Shown here piece by piece: positions 9,640 through 18,674 of a stretch of DNA of 64,000 bases; position 1 is the stretch's first letter, and each line of letters begins with the position of its first letter. The stretch is from Shewanella halotolerans (GTDB lineage: Bacteria; Pseudomonadota; Gammaproteobacteria; Enterobacterales; Shewanellaceae): assembly GCF_019457535.1 (NCBI RefSeq), contig NZ_CP080417.1:4278001-4342000 (forward strand), given 5' to 3'. Under the pieces are notes generated by a model. That model worked only from the letters and a program-made list of their open reading frames with translations, ran no database searches and had not been told where the DNA came from. The translations under genes were made by a program, and so were the position numbers.

Positions 9640-10388
9640 TGCCCTTTGGGTAGGGGATACCCTTTTGGTTTGGGATGCCCCAGAGGGAGTGGTTATCTGA
9701 GCGGAAATTGAAGGTCGTACCTTCATTGCTATCTATCACTTGTGATGTGGGTAAGTGGAACGTATTTGGCATTTATAAAGTCAGTTTGAAAGCCTTACCT
9801 TCAACGCAACCTATCACCTGCGGTGGGCTCATGTGCAAACACTAGGTATCTAACGCCTCTTCGACTTGCCTTTGTTTGTAAGACAGTGAGCTTTAGTTTT
9901 TGGTAAACACTTTAGTCTATAGGCCACGGTTGAAATCCTACCCTCAATTCAGCCAATCTCTAGATCGCAGGATAATAATCAAAAACCATTCGCCTCCATC
10001 CGACTCTCACAAAACACAATTAAAAACAAGCACTTGAGGATAAAGACGAAAATCCATTTCATTTCAGTTTAGTTATAAAGTCTGATCGTTTTTCAATCTA
10101 TTCTCTGATAGAGTACGTATTTCATATAGAATAATCAGTTAGTTACCAGAAATTCAGAATAAATTATTGGGATGATTTTAAAACTTACTTCCGTAACTCA
10201 TTTTTAAGGCATTAACAATTCCATTTAAAATCAGCACGTTACGATATCAATACGGCGGTAATAACTTGACTTTAAGCAGTAATTTATAACTATAAATGAG
10301 AATCTAAGGCGTTTACTGAAACACAGTAAGCAACTAAAATCTTCAATAATCGACCAATCCAGTAGAAATTGATTTTAAAGGGAATTTT
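9640..10388. other. 750-bp intergenic region with degenerate repeat cores
   Basis: No convincing gene. The first 330 bp contain three degenerate copies of a motif reading CCTACC(T/C)TCAA..CCTATC (near 9717, 9796 and 9937). One of them, AACCTATCACCTGCG at 9808-9822, is the reverse complement of the core of the repeat modules at 13.0-13.4 kb. From about 9980 the DNA turns strongly AT-rich and leads to the SIR2 gene. Confidence 0.5.
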
Positions 10389-11714
10389 ATGAGCATTTCA
10401 CTATCAGAGATGATTGAAGGCGTTGAACCATCAAAAACTGTTTTATTTTTTGGCTCTGGCTCATCAATACCATCAGGCGCCCCCAGCGTTAGTAAGATCA
10501 TCGAAAAAATATCAGAAGACTTTAACATTGATGCGGATGGTTATTCATTAACAGAAATATCTAGCTTAGCAGAAGAAAAAAGATCTAGAACTGATCTTAT
10601 ATCAAGTCTTAGAAGTATGTTCAGCAGAATCCGTGTTACTGGCGCCTTGCTAAACCTTCCATTGTACAATTGGAAGAACATATACACTACAAATTATGAC
10701 AAACTAATAGAACAGTCATATTCAAAAAAAGAAAAAGCACTTTCAGTTATATCATCAAATTACGACTTCAGAGAGCAAAGATATCCAGAAGCCCCTAAAT
10801 TATATAAATTACATGGCTGCATAGAAAAAGACATATCAGATGGGCATCAAAGTAGAATAATAATTTCAGAAACAGACTATGATAACACATCCGAATACAG
10901 AGAATCTTTGTGGGATGCATTCAAACACGATATAAATGGCAGCAATGTTATAATAATAGGATATTCACTAGCAGACACTCACATTAAAGAACTCGTTAGC
11001 AGAGCCATTTCCATTAATAACAAATCGTATTCACCAGCATCCATTAATCTAGTTCTATATGAAAAAGATGAGGGGCGTGCAGCGCTATTTGAGCGCAGAG
11101 GAGTGAAAGTATCATTTGGTAGTGTTGATGATTTCTTTGTTGAGCTGCAAAAGCAAAATAGACCCGATGCGTTGGTATATAAATCGACTGGAGACCCTCT
11201 TGATAAACAAAGCGTACTTCAACCGGTGACATTAAATGTTGATGATGAACTTAGAAACATCGACAAAAATGTAAGTGCCATGTTCCAAGGCTGGCCAGCC
11301 ACTTACTCTGACATTCAGGCTAATCTGACTTTCGATAGATGTATTATCAAGGAAATTGAATCAACTCTTAATTCAGATGAGACTTTATGCGCTTGTTTAT
11401 TAGGTGCAAGCGGTATGGGGAAAAGTACGTCTGCAAGAAAAGTAATACTAAAACTTAAAACATTGGGTCACCATTGTTGGGAACATAAAAGTAGCCATAG
11501 ATTGCTATTCGATGAATGGCGACTAGTTGCAAAAGATCTGAAAGAAAAGAATGAAAAAGGAATCCTGTTAATTGATGATGCTCACAACCATTTATTTGAA
11601 GTTAACAGCTTAATAGATCTTTTATCAGCTGATGATAATTATCATCTGAAAATAATTATGACGTCAGCAAGAAACCAATGGCATCCAAGAGTAAAAACTC
11701 CAAATTTTTTCTAA
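10389..11714 (+). CDS. SIR2 + P-loop (STAND-like) defence protein, N-terminal part
   Basis: The first 441 residues hold a SIR2-like NAD-binding domain: GSGSS at 22-26, the TTNYD motif at 100-104, the catalytic-type LHG with His142, and GYSL at 191-194. A P-loop NTPase follows, with Walker A GASGMGKS (339-346), Walker B ILLIDD (392-397) and a TSAR sensor motif (425-428). Similar SIR2-NTPase fusions act as antiphage systems that deplete NAD+ on infection. The start has a good Shine-Dalgarno (AAAGGGA). The frame stops at a TAA directly after six Ts, and the protein clearly continues in the -1 frame from that point. Base composition is far more AT-rich than the neighbours, which suggests horizontal gain. 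Confidence 0.8.
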   Translation: MSISLSEMIEGVEPSKTVLFFGSGSSIPSGAPSVSKIIEKISEDFNIDADGYSLTEISSLAEEKRSRTDLISSLRSMFSRIRVTGALLNLPLYNWKNIYTTNYDKLIEQSYSKKEKALSVISSNYDFREQRYPEAPKLYKLHGCIEKDISDGHQSRIIISETDYDNTSEYRESLWDAFKHDINGSNVIIIGYSLADTHIKELVSRAISINNKSYSPASINLVLYEKDEGRAALFERRGVKVSFGSVDDFFVELQKQNRPDALVYKSTGDPLDKQSVLQPVTLNVDDELRNIDKNVSAMFQGWPATYSDIQANLTFDRCIIKEIESTLNSDETLCACLLGASGMGKSTSARKVILKLKTLGHHCWEHKSSHRLLFDEWRLVAKDLKEKNEKGILLIDDAHNHLFEVNSLIDLLSADDNYHLKIIMTSARNQWHPRVKTPNFF

Positions 11715-12820
11715 AAGGAAAGGAATTTGTATTAAAAAAACTAGAAGAGGTCGAAATCGAAGGTTTATTATCGCTAGTTGAGTCACATCAAGATTTACAA
11801 CCACTTGTAGAAAATAGCTTCTCAGGGTTTTCAAGAACTGAGCGAAAGAGAAGACTTGTTGCAAAATGTGAGTCAGATACATTTGTATGTTTAAAAAATA
11901 TTTTTGCATCTGAACAGTTCGACGATATAGTTTTAAGAGAGTTTGCAGGACTGGAAGATAAACTACAGGAGATTTATAGACTAGTTTCAGCTATGGAAAG
12001 TGCTGGAGTAAATGTTCACAGACAATTAGTGGTTCGCCTCCTTGGTATTCCTGCTGAAGCAGTATCTGCCTCACTAACGAATTTAGTAGATATTATTCAT
12101 GAGTATACAATAAGTGAGCGAGAAGGAATATATGGATGGAAGGGACGCCATCCAGTCATTACCGACATTATAACAAAGTACAAGATGACTGATGAAAGCG
12201 AATATTTCAAACTTTTTGAAACGGTCATTGACAATATAATACCAACCTATGATGTTGAAATCAGAACAATTAAACAATTATGTTCATTTGATTCAGGTAT
12301 TAGCCGTTTCCCTGACAAGCATGTTCGTAATAAATTACTGCGGAAAATGATTTCAAAAGTCCCAGGGGAACGTGTACCGAGACACCGGCTAATTAGGTAT
12401 TTAATTGATGTAAATCAATTAGAAAAAGCTGAAACGGAAATAAGGCTTTTTGAAAACGATTTTGGTACTGAAGGCCCATTAGAACGATTCAAAATAATAC
12501 TCCTACTAGCTAGATCGGAAAGAACTCCCGGAATCCTAGAGGAGGATCGCATGGCAATTTTAGAAATGGCTAGAGAAAAATCAGTTAAAGCAATTGAACG
12601 TTATAAACATAATAAAAATATTTTGAAGACCTACTGTGATGTTGGTCTGGAAATCTTTAAACGTTCAAAAGAAACCAACGTTTTTGAAGATTCAATGACA
12701 CATCTTAAAGATGCTGAAAGTAGATTAGGTGACCCAGAAATAACAACCTCTTTAATAATGTTTGATAGACAATTTGCTAAGCTTCAATCTGAAATGCTGG
12801 AAGAAGAAGATGCTATTTGA
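11678..12820 (+). CDS. C-terminal part of the SIR2-STAND gene (-1 frame)
   Basis: This frame is the continuation of the SIR2/P-loop gene. After the shift, the helical NTPase region continues (KEFVLKKLEEVEIEGLLSLV, then VNVHRQLVVRLLGIPAEAVSASL), followed by helical repeats resembling a TPR-like sensor half (RLIRYLIDVNQLEKAETEIRLFENDFG onward). The formal ATG at 11678 has no Shine-Dalgarno and lies inside the upstream frame, so independent translation is doubtful. Joined to the first frame at 11711 it gives one protein of about 810 residues. It is a pseudogene half, a sequencing slip, or the product of frameshifting. Confidence 0.7.
   Translation: MASKSKNSKFFLKGKEFVLKKLEEVEIEGLLSLVESHQDLQPLVENSFSGFSRTERKRRLVAKCESDTFVCLKNIFASEQFDDIVLREFAGLEDKLQEIYRLVSAMESAGVNVHRQLVVRLLGIPAEAVSASLTNLVDIIHEYTISEREGIYGWKGRHPVITDIITKYKMTDESEYFKLFETVIDNIIPTYDVEIRTIKQLCSFDSGISRFPDKHVRNKLLRKMISKVPGERVPRHRLIRYLIDVNQLEKAETEIRLFENDFGTEGPLERFKIILLLARSERTPGILEEDRMAILEMAREKSVKAIERYKHNKNILKTYCDVGLEIFKRSKETNVFEDSMTHLKDAESRLGDPEITTSLIMFDRQFAKLQSEMLEEEDAI
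11702..11714 (+). other. Poly-T slip site joining the two SIR2-STAND frames
   Basis: AAATTTTTTCTAA reads AAT-TTT-TTC-TAA in the first frame. Both A-AAT-TTT and T-TTT-TTC fit the X-XXY-YYZ pattern of -1 slippery heptamers, and the stop follows at once. One extra T would also restore a single 810-residue frame. Confidence 0.7.
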
Positions 12821-13468
12821 ATAATATCACGAGCTTACTAAGATACTACACTGATTCGTAATATCAGATCGAAGTTTTATTTTAACACTCCCGATATTGA
12901 CCATAAAGCCAAATCGAAGAAGAGATGGATAACTCGGTGTAAACACATTTGTGACCTTCCGAGGCATGGATGCCGAGGTAGAGCTCACAAGGATGTGCTC
13001 GTAGCGTGTCACAAATGTGTTTGCACTTGGGCCTGCCGCAGGCAATAGGTTGACCACTAAGCATTGGTGTCAAATAACTCAGCTAAACAACTGTATCAGC
13101 CAGAAGCTCAATAGCTAAAATCCAGCACATCTCCCGCCGGGCAGGCGATAGGTTGACCATGAAGCCATAGAAACAAACAATCACACTAAACACCAGTTCA
13201 GGTCGACGCTAAGAATCGAAACGCCTATGGTTCCCAGCTGCACCTGTCGCAGGCAATAGGTTGACCATGCAGCAATGGAAGCAAACGCCTCCACTAAATA
13301 CCTTTATCAGCCCAAAGCTCAATGTCTAAAATCCAACACATTCACCACCTGGCAGGTGATAGGTTAACCATGTGGCAATGATATTAAATCGTTCCGCTAA
13401 ATAACCGTCTCAACCAGAAACTAAAATCTAAGATATTGAAATATAGTCATTTCTAGTGACCAACCCCC
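12821..13468. repeat. Four tandem palindromic modules (period about 103 bp)
   Basis: No gene is seen here. The marker ATAGGTT(G/A)ACCA recurs at 13045, 13148, 13256 and 13359 (spacing 103, 108, 103 bp). Each unit has a short hairpin core such as CCTGCCGCAGG or CACCTGGCAGGTG just before the marker and usually an ACCA..ATGG dyad after it. A 51-bp stretch at 13185-13235 is identical to 31598-31648. Small open frames here are repeat artefacts. Confidence 0.8.
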
Positions 13469-14245
13469 TCAGTATTTTGGCTGCAAATACTGCAACGGCG
13501 TGCTGCCGGTGTGTTGCTTGAAGAAAGCGATAAAGGCGCTATCGCTGGAGAAGGCCAAACGGTAGGCGACGTCGTTCACCTGATGGCCGGTGGCGAGCAG
13601 AGCGATCGCCTGTTGCAGCCGCCACTGCTGACGCCAGTTTTGATAGGGCATTCCCGTCTGTAGGGTAAAGATACGGCTAATGGTCTTACTACTGGCGCCC
13701 AGTTGCTGCCCCAACTCCTTGAGGGTCGGCACATCACAAGGGGCACGCTGCAAATCTGCCAGCCAGGCTTGCAGGCGTCTGTCGCTTGGCAAAGGTAACG
13801 CCAGATGACTCTCCTTGGCCTGGGAAAGCTCCTCGAAGAACAGCTGATAGGTGTTCACCATAGCCGTCGCCGATTTGTCCCAGGGCCAGAAGGCCATACG
13901 CTCCACCAGCGCCTGCAACAGGGGATTCACTTCGAGGATCTGAATGCGATTGGCAATGCTCCCCGTCAACTGCGGCGCAAAATAGAGGGAGCGGTAATCC
14001 ACCACCCGATTCATCACCACGCTGTGACGGCACGCCGGCGGGATCCAGGCGGCACGGGTGGGCGGCAACACACAGTGCAATCCCTCCAGTGTAATGGTCA
14101 TGCACCCCTGAGGGGCATAGAGCAGCTGCGCCTTGGCATGACTATGCATGCCCGAATCGTGTTGTCCCAGGCGGGCGGCGATCCCCACCACCTCGGTCTC
14201 TAAGGCATCGGGATCAAATTTACAGGACTCGTCAATAAACGCCAT
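13469..14245 (-). CDS. AraC-family transcriptional regulator
   Basis: A 258-residue regulator with an N-terminal cupin-like sensing domain (HSHAKAQLLYAPQGCMTITLEG, typical of the AraC ligand domain) and a C-terminal double helix-turn-helix: PTLKELGQQLGASSKTISRIFTLQTGMPYQNWRQQ and VNDVAYRLAFSSDSAFIAFFKQHTGSTPLQYL. It is divergent from the MFS exporter gene 99 bp away and is likely its regulator (inference from context). Confidence 0.9.
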   Translation of the reverse strand: MAFIDESCKFDPDALETEVVGIAARLGQHDSGMHSHAKAQLLYAPQGCMTITLEGLHCVLPPTRAAWIPPACRHSVVMNRVVDYRSLYFAPQLTGSIANRIQILEVNPLLQALVERMAFWPWDKSATAMVNTYQLFFEELSQAKESHLALPLPSDRRLQAWLADLQRAPCDVPTLKELGQQLGASSKTISRIFTLQTGMPYQNWRQQWRLQQAIALLATGHQVNDVAYRLAFSSDSAFIAFFKQHTGSTPLQYLQPKY

Positions 14246-14344
14246 CTGTCCTCATTTCAACATTTATTGTCTTAATCATATTATTGGGACTATAGCAGAG
14301 GCCATTAGACTGCACATCCTTTCGATGACGACGAGTTTAGCAGC

Positions 14345-15487
14345 ATGAAAACCACTCCCTCGATCCCCTTGATGGTGATCCTGATGATGTTTCCCCAGAT
14401 AGTGGAGACCCTCTACAGCCCGGCGCTGCCCCACATCGCCGCTGGCTTTGACGTGCCTCTGGCCTTGGCGGGCCAGACGCTATCCATCTATTTCCTGGCC
14501 TTCGCCTTCGGCGTGGTGTGTTGGGGAATTTTATGCGACCACCTGGGCAGGCGCCGCACCATGCTGTTGGGCCTTGGACTCTATGGCATAGCGGCCTTTG
14601 CTGCGCTATGGGCACCCAGTTTTAAATGGCTGTTGGCGATGCGAGCCCTCAGTGCCTTCGGCGCCGCCGTGGGTTCTGTGGTCACCCAGACTATGTTGAG
14701 GGACAGCTTCGACGGCACTGCGCTGGCCAAGGTATTTGCTTATATGGGCATGGGGATCGCCATCGGCCCCGTCGTCGGTATGCTCTCCGGCGGGCTGCTG
14801 GCAAGCCTAGGCGGCTACCCAGCGGTATTCCTCACCCTGTCTCTGATGGCAGCGCTACTCTACACCGTCTGTCTGCTGCGCCTGCCCGAGACACGCCCGG
14901 CCACCAGTCAGCCTCTTCCTCTTTGGGCACTCATGAGGCGCCTGGCGACAGATGGCAATATTTGGCACAACGCCTTGCTGGTCGCGGGTTTCAATGTGTT
15001 GCTGTTTAGCTACTACCTACAGGGTCCATTTGTATTTCAGCGTCTGGGATTGAGCACACAGGCCTTTGGCTATAGTGGCATCGCATTGGCAATCGGCACC
15101 CTGGTCGGCAGCGCGATCAACAAAACTTTACTGCAGCGGGGTGTTTCGCAGCCTCGTTTGTTAAGACTGGCCAGCCTGCTGGCCTTAATCGGCGCTGTTG
15201 GGGTGTATCTTAGCGAGACCCATCTTGGCTTCCTGCTACCCATGGCATTGATCGTCGCCGCATTTGGCATCGCCATTCCCAACATTCTCAGCCAAGCCCT
15301 AGTGGAGTATCGCGACCAGGTCGGGGCGGCCGGCGCCCTGTTCGGCCTACTCTACTACTTGCTTATCGCACTGGGGCTGGCCATGGTTAGCCTGGCCGAG
15401 CAGCTGGGCGGGCCGCTACTCATCACAGGTCTGCTACTCAGTCTGGCGATAGGGAGGAGAGGCCTTAGAACCCAGATCCAACCTTGA
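14345..15487 (+). CDS. MFS drug-resistance transporter (Bcr/CflA type)
   Basis: A 380-residue protein with 12 predicted membrane helices. The conserved loop GILCDHLGRRRTMLLG between helices 2 and 3 matches the MFS signature, and the N-terminus (PQIVETLYSPALPHIA) matches the Bcr/CflA multidrug subfamily. It should export small toxic compounds by proton antiport. The divergent AraC gene probably controls it. Its 3' end overlaps the convergent Omp85-type gene by 23 bp. Confidence 0.85.
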   Translation: MKTTPSIPLMVILMMFPQIVETLYSPALPHIAAGFDVPLALAGQTLSIYFLAFAFGVVCWGILCDHLGRRRTMLLGLGLYGIAAFAALWAPSFKWLLAMRALSAFGAAVGSVVTQTMLRDSFDGTALAKVFAYMGMGIAIGPVVGMLSGGLLASLGGYPAVFLTLSLMAALLYTVCLLRLPETRPATSQPLPLWALMRRLATDGNIWHNALLVAGFNVLLFSYYLQGPFVFQRLGLSTQAFGYSGIALAIGTLVGSAINKTLLQRGVSQPRLLRLASLLALIGAVGVYLSETHLGFLLPMALIVAAFGIAIPNILSQALVEYRDQVGAAGALFGLLYYLLIALGLAMVSLAEQLGGPLLITGLLLSLAIGRRGLRTQIQP

Positions 15488-16634
15488 AATAGATGGCGTT
15501 GTCGTCTCCGCTTCTGGCCAAGTCTACCCCCATGTGGATGCCGTAGCGACGAGCGATCTGATAGCGAAAGCCCACACCGTAAGCATTGACCGAATCTTGG
15601 TTCTCATGGCTGCTGTAGTTAGCCGTCTGTCCATAGCCATAGAAGGCAGAAACGGTCCATCTGTGGTCGAAGTGATACATCAACTGAGACTGGACGGTAG
15701 CTACCCTGTCACCCTGATAGCGAAACGCCGACACGCCGCGCAGGTTAACAAAAGGCTTGGCGGTCGGGCTCAGTTCGCTGTCATCGCCATAGAGGGCGTC
15801 AAAGCTCGCCGCCGCCGCAAAGGTCCAGTGCTCGGACATAGGCACATAGACCTCGCCACTGACATTGAGGGTCTGATAGTTAGTGTCGGACCCAAGATGT
15901 TCATCGAACACCATATAATCAGCCGTGAGCAGATACCCCTGCTTGGGGAAAAACATATTATCCCGGGTATCGTATTCGGCGACCAGTCCCAAGCCTGAAG
16001 TGGTACTACTGTCGCCCAGGCGATGTTGAAAGATCCAATCCACCACAGGGTCTGATGATGAGACGCTAGACTCGCTCCAGATCTGCTTAACCCCCAACAT
16101 CAAGGGCGTATCGGCAACCCTAAATTGCGCCTTCTGCAAGGCGAATACCGCCTTGGTCTGGGTGTCGAACTGAATGGCGTGCTCTGGAGGCAGCAGGCCC
16201 CCCAGACGGGTATAGATATCTAAGTTGGCATTGGCCACCCCGCCAACGACGGTATAGCGAATGCTGTCCTTCAGCCAGGAATGACGATGACCGGCAAACG
16301 CCAGCCAGGTACCATTTTCGGTACCTGCGGCGCCGACCAATGTCATGGCTGCGGGCATCAGCTGGGCACCACCGTCGATAGATTCACGGGCCTTTTGCAT
16401 GCGCAGCGCCTTTTCCGCTTCTGTTTCATGCAGAAACAGGCCAACCAATCCGCCACCCACGCCCAGGGCGGGTTCGGTGATCACCATAGGAATAGGCAGA
16501 AAGCCATAGGCGTTCTCGGCCAGATGATGGCCGAGATCCAGCTGGCCATCCTTCTCATCGAAAAAATAGCTGCCATCGGCAACGGCTTGCGTCGATGCCA
16601 GCAGCATGGCGCAGAGGAGTATTTTCTTATTCAT
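15465..16634 (-). CDS. Omp85/BamA-type outer-membrane beta-barrel protein
   Basis: A 389-residue secreted protein (signal peptide 1-19, cleavage VADG) that forms a C-terminal Omp85-like barrel: GLGLVAEYDTRDNMFFPKQGYLLTADYMVF is the surface-antigen motif, and later strands FRYQGDRVATVQSQLMYHF and the terminal Phe fit the barrel ending. There are no POTRA repeats, so it is a short barrel-only member whose substrate is unknown. It ends head-to-head with the MFS gene. Confidence 0.8.
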   Translation of the reverse strand: MNKKILLCAMLLASTQAVADGSYFFDEKDGQLDLGHHLAENAYGFLPIPMVITEPALGVGGGLVGLFLHETEAEKALRMQKARESIDGGAQLMPAAMTLVGAAGTENGTWLAFAGHRHSWLKDSIRYTVVGGVANANLDIYTRLGGLLPPEHAIQFDTQTKAVFALQKAQFRVADTPLMLGVKQIWSESSVSSSDPVVDWIFQHRLGDSSTTSGLGLVAEYDTRDNMFFPKQGYLLTADYMVFDEHLGSDTNYQTLNVSGEVYVPMSEHWTFAAAASFDALYGDDSELSPTAKPFVNLRGVSAFRYQGDRVATVQSQLMYHFDHRWTVSAFYGYGQTANYSSHENQDSVNAYGVGFRYQIARRYGIHMGVDLARSGDDNAIYFKVGSGF

Positions 16635-16717
16635 TGTGTCGACTCATTAAAATTTTTAAAGGAATTTGGTTAAGCATCGGCCTTCAGGGTCTAGCGCCGA
16701 TTAGAGGGCGCCTAGCT

Positions 16718-16801
16718 GATAGCACTTAGCTGATAGCACTTAGTTGCTAGCACTTAGTTGATGGCACTTAGTTGATGGCACTTGCCCAATCGCACTTAGG
16801 T
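16718..16801. repeat. Six 14-bp tandem repeats
   Basis: Six units of 14 bp with consensus GATRGCACTTAGTT run right up to the stop codon of the AAE transporter gene, filling the gap to the Omp85 gene. A non-coding array, possibly prone to copy-number change. Confidence 0.85.
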
Positions 16802-18444
16802 CACAGCAGGTGCAGCACCGCATACACCAGCATCAACATCAGCGCACTCGAGGTAACGTAAGAAATCAGCAGCGCGTAGAGGGTGCCGTCGCGGGCTTGC
16901 TGTCGATAAAGCGCAGCGATCTCCAGGCCTGGATGCTGGCTATCAGCTCTCGTGAATTCGGCCGGTTGCTTGATGTTGAAGATCCGATAGGCGAACGCAA
17001 ATGAGAGCAGCTGAGAGATCAACACCAGGGCGCCGCCTATCACGACGACTCTGATGCCACCTGCCTGCATGGCCTCAATCATATGCGGCCCAAAATAGAG
17101 GCCAGTCACCGCCGTAAACGCCAGCAGCGACAGATTGCGCAGATACTTGCTGGTATGCTGAGGCAAGCGCTCCAGTGGGTTGTTCTTGTGGCAAGCCCAG
17201 CCCACGGCAATCCCCGAGAGCAAGCTCGTCAGCCCCGTTCCGAAATAGAGATACAGGCTGCCGAGCTCCAGATGCCAGAGGCTGACGAGATAGGCCGCCA
17301 CCAGGCCAAGCCCAAACAAGGCCTGGTTTCCCCCTTGGCGAGGCAATCCCGACTTCAACCCCTGTGTGACTGTCTGTATGTCGCGGCTGCTACCCGTCAG
17401 CTGCAAGATGTCGCCGGATTTGAGCTCCAGCTCTGGAGTCACTTCCAGCGTCAGCTCGTCTCTAGAAACCGCAGTGATGCACACTTCTCTATGGGTGCGC
17501 TCATTGAGCGCCATCTTCACCTGTTGCAGCGACCGGCCCACTAACGCCGGGGCATGGATCACTATGAGGCAGTTCTCTTCGCCGAGCTCTGCCGAGGCAG
17601 AGCTCGGAAGCTCAGTGCCAAGCAGGTTGTCGCCAAAGTAAAACAGGGCGTTGTGACAACCCGTCACTGTGATGATATCGCCGGCCACAATCTGCTCATC
17701 CTTAGGGTGCGGCCCGCCGGTAGCGGCGCGCGACCGCTCAAAGATGATGTCCACAGAGGGGGCATTGAGTTGCGCCAAGGTTTTGCCCACCACAGTGCTG
17801 TCCACGTTCACCTTAAAGACGCGTCTGACTATGCTAGTTCGGGTATCGATAGCTTTGTGTATTCCGGCATAGGCCATGGCTCGTGGCATCGCCGCTGGTA
17901 GTAGCCAGGTCAACAGCGCCACTGGCACCAAGACACCTAAGATGACAGTGAGCATATAGCCTAAATTAACTTGGTTCTGGGCGACCTGCTTGGCCGCCTC
18001 ATCCAGGCCGGGTAGCAGACCTATCAGCTCGCTGGCCTCGGAGATGATTTCCGGGTGCACAAAGCTACCCGCCGTCATGCCTATGACGAGGAAGATATTC
18101 AAGTCAAACAGCCAGCTGGCGATAGCCAGGGTGATTATGGCGATCATACTGATCGCCACACTCGCCAGGAGAATCGCTTTTCCGCGCAGCTTGAGGGTTT
18201 TGATGAGGTGATAACCTCCCTGGTACCCCACCAGATACATGAAGATGGCGAAAAATAGCCATCGAATGGAGGGGGTGATCTCGGCGCCCATCTGCCCTAT
18301 GAGTATCCCCATCGCCAGGGTGCCGACTATGCTGCCCAGACGAAATCGCCCAAAGCCAATCTTGCCAACCAATAACCCCGAGACCAAAGCGATCAAAATG
18401 GGCAAGTAGGGAGATAAATGCAAAATGTCGTGTAGTGTTTCCAT
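16801..18444 (-). CDS. AspT/AAE-family membrane exchanger
   Basis: A 547-residue transporter of the aspartate:alanine exchanger (AspT/YidE/YbjL) type. Five to six N-terminal helices (LPILIALVSGLLVGKIGFGRFRLGS...) are followed by two cytosolic TrkA-C (RCK_C) domains, about 205-265 (FKVNVDSTVVGKTLAQLNAPSVDI) and 285-350 (CLIVIHAPALVGRSLQQVKMAL), and then a second membrane half ending in a hydrophobic tail. It should exchange organic acids or amino acids; the substrate is unknown. A copy of the 19-bp LysR dyad lies about 100 bp upstream. Confidence 0.85.
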   Translation of the reverse strand: METLHDILHLSPYLPILIALVSGLLVGKIGFGRFRLGSIVGTLAMGILIGQMGAEITPSIRWLFFAIFMYLVGYQGGYHLIKTLKLRGKAILLASVAISMIAIITLAIASWLFDLNIFLVIGMTAGSFVHPEIISEASELIGLLPGLDEAAKQVAQNQVNLGYMLTVILGVLVPVALLTWLLPAAMPRAMAYAGIHKAIDTRTSIVRRVFKVNVDSTVVGKTLAQLNAPSVDIIFERSRAATGGPHPKDEQIVAGDIITVTGCHNALFYFGDNLLGTELPSSASAELGEENCLIVIHAPALVGRSLQQVKMALNERTHREVCITAVSRDELTLEVTPELELKSGDILQLTGSSRDIQTVTQGLKSGLPRQGGNQALFGLGLVAAYLVSLWHLELGSLYLYFGTGLTSLLSGIAVGWACHKNNPLERLPQHTSKYLRNLSLLAFTAVTGLYFGPHMIEAMQAGGIRVVVIGGALVLISQLLSFAFAYRIFNIKQPAEFTRADSQHPGLEIAALYRQQARDGTLYALLISYVTSSALMLMLVYAVLHLL

Positions 18445-18547
18445 CGCCTGATCACTTCTAAATCAATAAGGGGTGAGATGCTTATAGAGTCACATCCCGA
18501 TTCCTGATTGATTTTATGCCCGGCGAATGAACACTGATAATCACCGA

Positions 18548-18566
18548 TGAAGGATGAAACCCTTCA
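18548..18566 (-). promoter_or_regulatory. LysR-type dyad, site 1 (AAE transporter)
   Basis: On the minus strand TGAAGGGTTTCATCCTTCA followed by TCGGTGATTATC. It matches the shared motif of four other sites and lies 104 bp upstream of the AAE start, in the gap after the LysR gene. Confidence 0.7.
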
Positions 18567-18674
18567 TAAATGACGAAAGAGGACTCAAGCCACCGATTCG
18601 AAGCGGCGGCGAGTGTCGGCGATGGAGAAGATAAAGGAAGTAAGATTCAGGCCTTCGAATAACCAGGCAGCAAA

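Noticed and set aside
12827..13073. Two short minus-strand frames after the SIR2 gene
   Set aside because: They lie partly in the repeat module and have no ribosome site or recognisable product.
13045..13460. Tandem modules considered as a CRISPR array
   Set aside because: The unit is about 103 bp with diverged copies, not 28-37-bp identical repeats with unique spacers, and there are no cas genes.
13045..13460. Modules considered as integron attC sites
   Set aside because: They lack the GTTRRRY core and do not separate gene cassettes; no integrase is seen.
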